Below, piece after piece: positions 26,978 through 34,931 of a stretch of DNA of 64,000 nt (position 1 is its first letter; every line of letters begins with the position of its first letter). The DNA comes from Fluviispira vulneris (GTDB lineage: Bacteria > Bdellovibrionota_B > Oligoflexia > Silvanigrellales > Silvanigrellaceae), in assembly GCF_014281055.1 (NCBI RefSeq), contig NZ_JACRSE010000001.1:682001-746000 (forward strand), written 5' to 3'. A model generated the notes under the pieces. The model had not been told where the DNA came from and made no database searches. It saw only the letters and a list, made by a program, of their open reading frames with translations. The position numbers and the translations under genes are program-made.

Positions 26978-27078
26978 TTTTAGGTGTTGTCCTTTTTGGC
27001 ACTCTTTTCACAATTTAAGAATAATCCTCGCTATGCTGTCTTTATATAAATAACAAAGGAGTCACAGTCGAGGAACAC

Positions 27079-28137
27079 ATGACAGTGCTCAAATACAAAC
27101 CTATCGGTCCGTATCGGGCAACCTTGCTCATTAGGCTTATCTTAGAGTTGTTCCTCTTTGCAACAATTGCGTTCCAATTTCCAACTTTCCCTCAATCACT
27201 TGAATCTATTGGAAAATTAGCAAATATCATCGGAAAAGCAGAAATTTTACGTGCTGGAAAAAATATTCCCGCAGAAAAAAACATGCAAATATTTGAAACA
27301 GATATAGTGACTACTTTCGAAAAAACAGCAATAAAAATTGAATTCAATGATGGCAGCTATTTAATGGCATTTCAAGATTCAAAAATTAAGCTGGCAGAAT
27401 ATAATATCAAAGCTAAAGAGAATAATGCAAATGATTTAAAATCAGCTATAGAAGTTGCTAAAGGTAAAATCCGTTTCTTTGTGAAGCCTCAAGAAGACGG
27501 AAAAGTGGACGCTAAATTTAAAACCTCCAATTCCGTAATGGGAATAAGAGGAACAAGCGGATATATCGACACCTCTGCAATTGGAAATACTCAAATATTG
27601 GTCACTTCAGGGAGCGTTGAAGTCACAAGCCTCGCTGATCCGACAAAATCTGTTGTATTGTCTGAAAATAAATATTCAGAAATAATTGGCAATAGACCTC
27701 CTACCCCTGCAAAAACCGCACCACCTATGCTAATAAATCGCTTAAATGCCGAGGCAAGCTTGATCGATCCTAATTATAAACAAAGTGAAAAACCTGCGCC
27801 AAAACCTGAGGGAGCACCCAAAAAAGATAAAAACCCTTCAAAAGGATCAAATGACAACAATCCTGTCCCTGCTGAAAAGAAACAAGTCTTTAACACAGAT
27901 GGCACGAGCACTGTTGTTAGCACGAACAATGCTTTGAACGATGTTCTTGTTACGCAAGGCAATTCACGTTTACGTCCGAGTAATATTACTGAGTTTGCTC
28001 CGATTGTGAACGCTTTAAAAGAAATAAATAATGTTAATGATCAAATCAATAGACAAATTAACACAATTATAAATACTTCAAGTGGCTATCAAAAGACAAA
28101 AAATGTCACTGTTAATGTGAATGATCCATCACTTTAA
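27079..28137 (+). CDS. FecR-domain protein
   Basis: A 352-residue protein with an N-terminal membrane helix or signal (about 16-35) and a FecR domain from about 45-200: FETDIVTTFEKTAIKIEFNDGS, then VDAKFKTSNSVMGIRGTSGYI, the hallmark VxTPxAVxGVRGT-like segment. A Pro/Lys-rich linker (around 210-270) and a helical C-terminus follow. FecR domains sense or scaffold in the periplasm. No sigma factor or TonB receptor is next to it. GAGG precedes the ATG. Two unknown genes follow on the same strand. Confidence 0.85.
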   Translation: MTVLKYKPIGPYRATLLIRLILELFLFATIAFQFPTFPQSLESIGKLANIIGKAEILRAGKNIPAEKNMQIFETDIVTTFEKTAIKIEFNDGSYLMAFQDSKIKLAEYNIKAKENNANDLKSAIEVAKGKIRFFVKPQEDGKVDAKFKTSNSVMGIRGTSGYIDTSAIGNTQILVTSGSVEVTSLADPTKSVVLSENKYSEIIGNRPPTPAKTAPPMLINRLNAEASLIDPNYKQSEKPAPKPEGAPKKDKNPSKGSNDNNPVPAEKKQVFNTDGTSTVVSTNNALNDVLVTQGNSRLRPSNITEFAPIVNALKEINNVNDQINRQINTIINTSSGYQKTKNVTVNVNDPSL

Positions 28138-28150
28138 AATAGGAAATAAT

Positions 28151-29233
28151 ATGAATATTAAAAAAATATTTCCAGAGACATACAGGCATTTAAAACTTAT
28201 CGAAAAAAACCTAAAAGTCATTGAATTTCTAAAAACTTCGTTAGAAATTGTAAGCACAAATGAAGCAATATTTCCACTACAAAGAGATTTTTTAATAATA
28301 GAAATAACTCATGCATATCAGCATTTTGGATTTAGTTTATTTGCTAAAACAAGCATAAACCTAATTGCTAATGAATTAAAAAGCATAACTGGAGTGGAAA
28401 AAAATATCATCATTAATTGGCTTAACATAACAGCAGAATCTATTCTTCAAGAAATAACACTCCCTTTAAAAGAGAACATGAGTGATAAAGAAAAACTTGA
28501 GCAAATATTTTCTGTAGAATTTATTAAAAGAATATTTTGCTCAGAAAAAGAAGAAGACTATCTCACTGGAATGAGTGTTTTTTCTAGTGAAACGATAGAA
28601 AATATTAGAAAAATATCCAGAGAAAAGATTGCACGAATTACGACAAAAAAAGAATTCGAATGGAATGATACAATTTTAGAAAACCACGAATTCTTCTTAG
28701 ACAATTATCCAAATATTAAAAGTACTCTTTTTGATTTTCTTTATCAATTGCATTCCGATCCACTTTCTCTTTTATCTTGGCGGCTTGAATCATTTATATC
28801 GTTTACTGATAAGAGAGATGGATCTATTTTTATTATGCGGGAAAGTATTTTAAATAAAAAAACAGATTCCAGAAAAATCATGGCGGTTGTTTCATTACTT
28901 GTACCCCATAGTGATGAAACAGGAAATCTTTTACTTCCACACTCTCCTATTTCTGTAAGTCAAATTGCTCGTCTTTTTTCGCCTGATTTTAAGTCTGATA
29001 AGTTTCAAATTGATATCTTAAAAAACTGGATAAATATTGATGACAATGATGGATTAAAAAAAGAAATTGAAAGCTTACTTGAAATAGGTGTTGAATTTGG
29101 TTTGTTTTTCAAAGTTCCCAATGGACAAAAAGGTTATTCCTACGGATTGAGTGACAATGGACTTAAAATTATAAAACCTTTTCATTCAGTTTTAACGGAT
29201 ACAATCTTAAGAAATTCATTTGACTCTCCCTAA
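28151..29233 (+). CDS. Hypothetical cytoplasmic protein
   Basis: Unrecognised 360-residue protein, helical and charged, without signal peptide or membrane segment. The C-terminal half contains SPISVSQIARLFSPDF and ESLLEIGVEFGLFFKVPNGQ followed by YSYGLSDNGLKII, which could be a winged-helix-like end. The ATG at 28151 has AGGA 6 nt upstream and lies 13 bases after the FecR-domain gene, so co-expression is likely. Possibly a regulator, but no family is recognised. Confidence 0.6.
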   Translation: MNIKKIFPETYRHLKLIEKNLKVIEFLKTSLEIVSTNEAIFPLQRDFLIIEITHAYQHFGFSLFAKTSINLIANELKSITGVEKNIIINWLNITAESILQEITLPLKENMSDKEKLEQIFSVEFIKRIFCSEKEEDYLTGMSVFSSETIENIRKISREKIARITTKKEFEWNDTILENHEFFLDNYPNIKSTLFDFLYQLHSDPLSLLSWRLESFISFTDKRDGSIFIMRESILNKKTDSRKIMAVVSLLVPHSDETGNLLLPHSPISVSQIARLFSPDFKSDKFQIDILKNWINIDDNDGLKKEIESLLEIGVEFGLFFKVPNGQKGYSYGLSDNGLKIIKPFHSVLTDTILRNSFDSP

Positions 29234-29292
29234 AGAGTTTCTTATGGAGAGAAAGCAGAAATAAATTCTGCAGTTAAATTGAGGTCTTTTGC

Positions 29293-29934
29293 ATGCCCCG
29301 CCCTGTTGTTAATGTTGAAGAAACTAACGAATTCTTCACTCTTAAAGTCACAAAACCAAGTTTACGATATATTGATTTCTTTTTGAAATTAAAATGCGCA
29401 GCTGAACTAATTGCAACAGGATTTTATCCCAATGCAAAAGAAATTTCCGAAACTCAGGGAGTATTTGAAGGAGCAAGACATAAGTTAAAACTCGACTACA
29501 AAGATAGCAGTGTAGCTATCGTAGTGGTTGGTGATGGATATAACCCAAGAACTGGCTATTATATTGCATGCATGACCCAATGGAGTGTATTTTCTGTTGA
29601 TCCCGCTATGCAGCGTGATTTCGAAAAAATAAACCAATTTATCGCAAAACGAAAAAACCTTAAAATTTTTCCCGATCAAATTGAAAACTGCAAAATTGAT
29701 TTACAAAAGTTTAATACCATTGTTTTACTTTTTGTTCATTCGCACGCCAGTTTAAAAGCAAGTGTCAATGCATTAAAAACCAATGACTCCGCAGTGATTC
29801 ATGCCGTTTCTATGCCATGCTGTTTTGACGACGATCTAGGAATACCATATGATATTAAATTCGATGATCCTTACGTTATATCTGTTCATCGTTCAATATT
29901 AATTTATAAAAATATAACTTTGCCTGTTTCATAA
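29293..29934 (+). CDS. Hypothetical protein with a possible Rossmann-like core
   Basis: Unrecognised 213-residue protein. The segment VAIVVVGDGYNPRTGYYIA followed by a strand WSVFSVDPAM looks like a Gly-rich loop and acidic strand end of a Rossmann-type fold, and TIVLLFVHSHASLKASV another strand-helix. No membrane segment. GAGG precedes the ATG. Third gene after the FecR-domain gene. Its stop codon abuts the stop of the converging small gene. Confidence 0.6.
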   Translation: MPRPVVNVEETNEFFTLKVTKPSLRYIDFFLKLKCAAELIATGFYPNAKEISETQGVFEGARHKLKLDYKDSSVAIVVVGDGYNPRTGYYIACMTQWSVFSVDPAMQRDFEKINQFIAKRKNLKIFPDQIENCKIDLQKFNTIVLLFVHSHASLKASVNALKTNDSAVIHAVSMPCCFDDDLGIPYDIKFDDPYVISVHRSILIYKNITLPVS

Positions 29935-30156
29935 TCACTTATCTTCAAATGCTTTTGTAAGCGCATCGATCACTTTTTCTCTATCAATTGCTTTTTTATT
30001 ACTCTGATCTACTTCCTCAACTTTTCCACGCATATTCAATTCTTTTTGCATTGCTAAAAGTAAATTAGAAGTTCTATCTACTGGAATTGAAAAAATAAAG
30101 AACCAAATAAATCCAAAAAGTATAAATAATCCCAGATATTTAAAAAAAGTGAGCAT
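29935..30156 (-). CDS. Small single-pass membrane protein
   Basis: A 73-residue protein with one strong membrane helix at the N-terminus (YLGLFILFGFIWFFIFSI) and a charged C-terminal region (KEKVIDALTKAFEDK-like). The ATG at 30156 has GGAG 8 nt upstream; a TTG two codons earlier is less likely. Family and function unknown. Confidence 0.6.
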   Translation of the reverse strand: MLTFFKYLGLFILFGFIWFFIFSIPVDRTSNLLLAMQKELNMRGKVEEVDQSNKKAIDREKVIDALTKAFEDK

Positions 30157-30289
30157 ATGCAAATCTCCTTACTCAAATATCTTAACCAAAGTAAGACAAG
30201 CTAAATATGTCAAATATTTGAAATAGGCTTTTATTATCGAGTTTTATTTACTCAAACGAGAATTTTGAAAAAATTATATATTTACTTAT

Positions 30290-30928
30290 TTATAAAATAT
30301 CAGAGCTTTGACAAATATTAATTTTTTGTTTTTGCATTTCTTGGATTGAATTTGCAATATCATTTTCTTTGAGATTAATCCCACGACATCCATCTAAAAT
30401 AAGATGGGTTGTGAAATTTAATTTTGCACAGTCGAGTGCAGAAAATTTAACACAATAATCAGTTGCTAGCCCTAAAATATAAATATCTGTTGCAGAGATT
30501 GATCTTAAATATTCACCTAAACCCGTTGAAGAAGTGTGATCATTATCGAAAAAACCGCTGTAACTGTCCACTTCAGGATTTTGTCCTTTATGGAAAATAC
30601 GTTTTATAAGTTGAGAATTCAATGATGAAACAAGTTGAGCTCCGTGTGTATTTTGCACACAATGAACGGGCCAAAGAATTTGTTCAATTCCATTGAGTTT
30701 GATAAACTCACCCACTTCTTTACCTATATGATTTATAGCAAAACTTTTGTGATTTTGTGGATGCCAATCTTGAGTAGCAATTATTTCAGCAAAAAAACCT
30801 TTAGAGTTTTTCATTAAGGTGTTTGCGATGGCTATGACTTCATCCCCCTGGGGCACAGCCAGTGCACCACCAGGAATAAAGTCATTTTGTAGGTCGATTA
30901 AAAGTAGGATATTTTTTTTCATCTTCAT
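30290..30928 (-). CDS. pncA: Nicotinamidase
   Basis: Hydrolyses nicotinamide to nicotinate in NAD salvage. Visible features: LLLIDLQNDFIPGGAL with the catalytic Asp, the metal-binding DWHPQNHKSF, VHCVQNTHGAQL, the Lys in FHKGQNPEVDSYSGF and the nucleophile Cys in GLATDYCVKFSALD. The 212-residue length is normal. It starts 7 bases after an OppA-like gene on the same strand, so the two are probably co-transcribed; the ribosome binding site is weak, which fits coupling. Confidence 0.94.
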   Translation of the reverse strand: MKMKKNILLLIDLQNDFIPGGALAVPQGDEVIAIANTLMKNSKGFFAEIIATQDWHPQNHKSFAINHIGKEVGEFIKLNGIEQILWPVHCVQNTHGAQLVSSLNSQLIKRIFHKGQNPEVDSYSGFFDNDHTSSTGLGEYLRSISATDIYILGLATDYCVKFSALDCAKLNFTTHLILDGCRGINLKENDIANSIQEMQKQKINICQSSDIL

Positions 30929-30935
30929 CTGTTTC

Positions 30936-32579
30936 TTAATTCTTTAAAACCTTTGCTGGTTCAATCTTATAGAGATCGAAAGTGCTTATGTTATCAAGAG
31001 GATTCTTTCCTGTAAAGCCACCGATATTCTTTTTAACAAGGTGAACAGCAACTGCTGTGTATAAAGGAAGAATTGGGTAATCGTTCATCGCAAAGCTAAG
31101 AGCCTCTTCAAAGTATTTTTTTCTCTTGTCAGCATCAAGCTCTGCTTCTGCTTTTTTTAATAATTTATCAAAGTTTTCACTGCGATATTTAGAGTTATTT
31201 TGAATATTATCACCCTTCAATAGCTCCGCAAAGGTATTTACATCGTTATAATCTCCATTCCATCTGTCAAAAGCGACTTGAAAATCTCCTTTTTGTCTTG
31301 TTTTCAAAAACACTTTCCACTCTTGATTTTCAAGTTCGACTTGAACACCGAGATGATCTTTCCACATAGAAGCGACAGCAAGAGCAAGCTTTTTAAAGTT
31401 TTCATTTGTACTGTAAGTAATTTTAAGCTTTAATGGATTTTTTTCTGAATAGCCTGCTTCAGCATATAGTTTTTTTGCTTCTTTTATTCTTTCTTCCATA
31501 GGCTGCTTTGACCAATTGTACTCATGCAATTGATAATTTTTAACTCCTTGTGCTGCAATATCGTTAGATGGAATCTCCCCTCTTCTTGTTACTTTATTTG
31601 TAATAACATTTCTATCAACCACTAAATTAAGTGCTTGTCTTAATTTTTTATTATCTTTAAATGGCGCGATTTGATTGTTGAAACTAAAAAAGTAACTGCC
31701 TAAAAAGGCGTGGCTACGAACTTCACTGCCAAGTTGTTTCTTTAATTTTTCGAATTGATCCGTTGCTATATCGTTCGTCATATCAAGCTGGCCTGAAAGA
31801 AACATCTGCTCTTCGCTGTTAACATTTTGTACTGGAAAATAATTTACTTCTTCTATGACAGTCTTACTTGCATTCCAATAATATGGATTTTTTACCAATG
31901 TTAACTTATCACCTACTCGCCAATAAGTGAGTTTATAAGGTCCATTGCTCACAAGTGTTCCTGGTTGGAAATATTTATCCCCGTATTTTTCCAATTCCTT
32001 TTTGTGCACAGGCGAGAAGTTTCTCATTACTAATACATCCAAAATTGCGGGATTTTTCTTTGAGAGTTGCACTTGCAAAGTATGATCATCGAGGGCTTTC
32101 GCTCCTAACGAACTCACAGAAACTTTTCCTTCGTTGACTTCTGCACCATTTTTAATTGCGTGGATTAAAAAAGAATAAGTCGAAGCTACCTTTGGATCCG
32201 CTAAACGTTGCATTCCAAATACATAATCATGCGCAGTAACGGGATCGCCATTTGACCATTTGGCATTTTTGCGCAAGTGAAAAGTATAGGTGAGACCATC
32301 AGCACTGATATCCCACTTTTCAGCGCCTGCAGGCACAACAACACCTTCATTGTTATCACGCACTAGGCCTTCAAAAAGATCGATAGCAACGTTATTACCC
32401 TGTTTATCTTCTGTTTTTTGTGTATCAAGGGTTGGAAGTTCTGCACCATTCCCTTTATTAAAAACCTGTTTTTTTGCTAAAGTTACATTTTTAGGAACTT
32501 CAGCTGCAAACGAAACTGAGGAAAACAAGAGTGTTGCTAACACACTCGAGGATATGAGCTTATTTCTTGAAACCGCCAT
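30936..32579 (-). CDS. OppA-type peptide ABC transporter substrate-binding protein, second copy
   Basis: Periplasmic SBP_bac_5 protein of 547 residues, paralogous to the product of 5162-6793: both share a signal peptide ending SFAA, KLAKKQ or TLAKKQ after it, LTYTFHLRKNA-WS-G-PV, and KLYAEAGYSEKNPLKLK. GGGAGA precedes the ATG. No permease genes are nearby. Directly upstream of pncA with a 7-base gap. Confidence 0.92.
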   Translation of the reverse strand: MAVSRNKLISSSVLATLLFSSVSFAAEVPKNVTLAKKQVFNKGNGAELPTLDTQKTEDKQGNNVAIDLFEGLVRDNNEGVVVPAGAEKWDISADGLTYTFHLRKNAKWSNGDPVTAHDYVFGMQRLADPKVASTYSFLIHAIKNGAEVNEGKVSVSSLGAKALDDHTLQVQLSKKNPAILDVLVMRNFSPVHKKELEKYGDKYFQPGTLVSNGPYKLTYWRVGDKLTLVKNPYYWNASKTVIEEVNYFPVQNVNSEEQMFLSGQLDMTNDIATDQFEKLKKQLGSEVRSHAFLGSYFFSFNNQIAPFKDNKKLRQALNLVVDRNVITNKVTRRGEIPSNDIAAQGVKNYQLHEYNWSKQPMEERIKEAKKLYAEAGYSEKNPLKLKITYSTNENFKKLALAVASMWKDHLGVQVELENQEWKVFLKTRQKGDFQVAFDRWNGDYNDVNTFAELLKGDNIQNNSKYRSENFDKLLKKAEAELDADKRKKYFEEALSFAMNDYPILPLYTAVAVHLVKKNIGGFTGKNPLDNISTFDLYKIEPAKVLKN

Positions 32580-32672
32580 AACTGAGATCTCCCATACTGT
32601 TGTACTTTTTTAAAATGCAACGCAAAAATATCATCGATTTTTTTGGCCGTCTAGCCTATTTCTAATTATTAT

Positions 32673-32709
32673 AAAAAAAAACTCTCAAAAAAAATTTTTG
32701 AGAGTTTTT
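32673..32709 (-). terminator. Intrinsic terminator downstream of dksA
   Basis: A perfect 15-bp inverted repeat (32677-32691/32695-32709) with a 3-nt loop and flanking A and T runs. On the minus strand it is followed by nine T, 27 bases after the dksA stop, so it ends that transcript; its symmetry would let it work in both directions. Confidence 0.85.
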
Positions 32710-32735
32710 CATGAGTTTTAAGAACTTTAAATGAT

Positions 32736-33137
32736 TTAATTTGCCCTGCGTCCACGTTCCAGATCTTCTTGATGACGCAAAGAATAGAGCGCCCATGGCT
32801 GGATCTGCAAACGTTTAAATCCGATTGGATCTCCTGTTCCTTCACACAGACCATAAGTGCCATCATTGGCATCAATTTTTCTGAGAGCTTTTTCAATAAG
32901 AGAAAGCTTGTTACGTTCCGCCTCAGCAAGTTTCATATTGACTTCTTGATCGGTTTCGACAGAGGCAAGATCTGTCTCATCAGAGATATCATCACGGCTA
33001 ATTTCATATGCGCCTTCAGTTTTGCGTGCATGTTCTTTAGCATAAAGTTCATCACGCATCTTTGTAAGAACAGATTTGAGCTGAATAATCTCTTCACGAG
33101 TCAACTCTTGTGGTTGGGAAGGCATCTTAGGTGGCAT
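32736..33137 (-). CDS. DksA/TraR-family protein without a complete zinc site
   Basis: A 133-residue DksA-like regulator that would bind RNA polymerase through its secondary channel. The coiled-coil has EISRDDISDETDLASVETDQE, close to the DksA tip region, and the C-terminal finger region reads YGLCEGTGDPIGFKRLQIQP. The four zinc Cys positions (C-x2-C-x17-C-x2-C) are Cys, Thr, Ser and His, so zinc binding is probably lost, as in known zinc-independent DksA proteins. GGAG lies 11 nt before the ATG. Confidence 0.9.
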   Translation of the reverse strand: MPPKMPSQPQELTREEIIQLKSVLTKMRDELYAKEHARKTEGAYEISRDDISDETDLASVETDQEVNMKLAEAERNKLSLIEKALRKIDANDGTYGLCEGTGDPIGFKRLQIQPWALYSLRHQEDLERGRRAN

Positions 33138-33266
33138 CGTTTTTCGTACTCCTACACAACACTGATACCAAAAACAAACATTGGTATGACTTTATGAGAT
33201 GCAAATATAAACATCAAATGTCTAAATTCGCCATTTAAAATTGATATGGTTTACCACATCGGAAAA

Positions 33267-33295
33267 TTGACATACACTAAACCATCACCAATAGT
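33267..33295 (+). promoter_or_regulatory. Sigma70-type promoter candidate for the dehydrogenase gene
   Basis: A perfect TTGACA (33267-33272) is followed after 17 nt by AATAGT (33290-33295, 4/6). It would give a leader of about 55 nt to the ATG at 33359. Confidence 0.55.
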
Positions 33296-33358
33296 CTAGG
33301 GATACTAAACATACTCTTTTTGTTTACCTAATCAAAGAGCATAAAGGAAATTCATCGT

Positions 33359-34837
33359 ATGCTAAGTCGCTTTGTAAACCAAGAATTAGTTGAGTGCATT
33401 AATTTTATAGGAGGGAAATGGATAAAACCAGCTGAAGAGCTTTCACACATTAAAAATCCTTCGACAGGATTGCCTATCGCACGCACATTTAGAAGCAACG
33501 TCCATGATATCTCACAAGCAATTAATTCAGCGCAAGCTGTACAAAAGGTATGGGCTGAAACAAGTTTGCGTGAAAGAGCTCAGATCTTAAATCAATTTAG
33601 AGGCTGGATTTTAGAAAACCTTGAGCTTCTCTCGCAAACGATTAGCAATGAATGTGGCAAACTTCCGAAGGAAGCACAGGATGGCTTGCTAAAAGGTGTT
33701 GAAATTATTGATTTTGCCATAAGTCTACCTGCAAGTGAACGCCTTTATAAAACACCTGTTTCTAGGGGAGTGACCTGTGAATACCGCAGGGAAGCGCTTG
33801 GGATTGTCGCAGGTATTACCCCAAGTAATTTTCCAGCTATGGTGCCATTGTGGATGATCCCAAATGCTTTGATCGTTGGAAATTGTTTTATTTGGAAACC
33901 ATCTGAAAAAACAGCGATGACCTCTTTGCTTATTGCAGAAGGCTTGAAAAAAGCGGGATTGCCCGATGGCGTTCTCAGCGTTGTTCAGGGTGATAAAGTA
34001 ACAGTCGATGGCCTCTGCGAACATGACGACATAAAAGCAATTGCTTTTGTGGGTTCAACTCCTGTGGCAAAAGAGGTGTATAAAAGAGCAACGGCACATG
34101 GGAAAAGAGCATTAACGTTAGGAAGCGCAAAAAATCATATTATTTTAATGCCAGATGCAGATAAAGAAACAGCTGTTGATGGAATTCTTGCATCATTTAC
34201 AGGATGCGCTGGCCAGCGTTGTATGGCTGCAAGTGTCTTACTTGCAGTTGGAGAAGTAGATCAAATAATAAACACACTTGCCGAACGAGCAAAAGAATTT
34301 CAGCCTAAAATAAATATGGGCGCAATAATAACAAATGAGTCTTATATTCGTTTGTGCAATGCAATTGATAAAGCACAAAAAGAAGGTGCAAAAATTGTTG
34401 TGGACGGACGTAAAGTAACAATTCCAAAAGAATTTGAAAAAGGCTACTGGTTGAATCCTACTATATTAGACAACGTAACAGCAGAAAGTTTTGCCGCAAA
34501 AGAAGAACTCTTTGGCCCTATCCTTTCAATTATTCGCTGTAAAAACCTAGCTGAAGCTCTCTCGATTGAAAATGCAAACCCTTACGGCAATGCTGCTTCC
34601 GTTTTTACAACACGGGGTGATGTTGCTGAATATGTCTCAGAAAAGGCGCAATCTGGCATGATTGGAATCAATGTCGGAATCCCTGTTCCTCGGGAACCAT
34701 TTTCCTTTGGTGGTTTCAATCAATCCAAATTTGGACATGGAGATATCACTGGGGAAAGTGGAATTGAGTTTTGGAGCCAAAGGAAAAAAATTACGAGCAA
34801 ATGGATGCAACAAAAAACAAACAATTGGATGTCATGA
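33359..34837 (+). CDS. mmsA: Methylmalonate/malonate-semialdehyde dehydrogenase (acylating) type
   Basis: CoA-acylating aldehyde dehydrogenase of the MmsA/IolA type, which turns (methyl)malonate semialdehyde plus CoA into acyl-CoA and CO2. Family features: GITPSNFPAMVPLWMIPNAL, IWKPSEKTAM, the catalytic Cys in FTGCAGQRCMA and GFNQSKFGHGDITGESGIEF near the C-terminus. 492 residues is canonical. AAAGGA precedes the ATG. Next to urc1 and urc4 homologues, whose uracil pathway is thought to release malonate semialdehyde, so it may process that product; this is inference. Confidence 0.88.
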   Translation: MLSRFVNQELVECINFIGGKWIKPAEELSHIKNPSTGLPIARTFRSNVHDISQAINSAQAVQKVWAETSLRERAQILNQFRGWILENLELLSQTISNECGKLPKEAQDGLLKGVEIIDFAISLPASERLYKTPVSRGVTCEYRREALGIVAGITPSNFPAMVPLWMIPNALIVGNCFIWKPSEKTAMTSLLIAEGLKKAGLPDGVLSVVQGDKVTVDGLCEHDDIKAIAFVGSTPVAKEVYKRATAHGKRALTLGSAKNHIILMPDADKETAVDGILASFTGCAGQRCMAASVLLAVGEVDQIINTLAERAKEFQPKINMGAIITNESYIRLCNAIDKAQKEGAKIVVDGRKVTIPKEFEKGYWLNPTILDNVTAESFAAKEELFGPILSIIRCKNLAEALSIENANPYGNAASVFTTRGDVAEYVSEKAQSGMIGINVGIPVPREPFSFGGFNQSKFGHGDITGESGIEFWSQRKKITSKWMQQKTNNWMS

Positions 34838-34856
34838 ATCAACTTGATGCTTCAAT

Positions 34857-34912
34857 AAAGTAACTGTCGGATGTTTTAAATATAAGCACTAAAGTAACTG
34901 TCAGATGTTTTA
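34857..34912 (+). repeat. Duplicated 22-bp element in the urc1 leader
   Basis: AAAGTAACTGTC(G/A)GATGTTTTA occurs at 34857-34878 and 34891-34912, with one mismatch and a 34-bp period, roughly three helical turns. The second copy ends 19 bases before the urc1 ATG. Either a pair of regulator binding sites or a small local duplication. Confidence 0.75.
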
Positions 34913-34931
34913 TACAGCTTGGAGAATCAAA

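Noticed and set aside
27000-27060. TTCACA plus TATGCT as promoter of the FecR-domain gene
   Set aside because: Spacing of 19 nt and a poor -10; not supportable.
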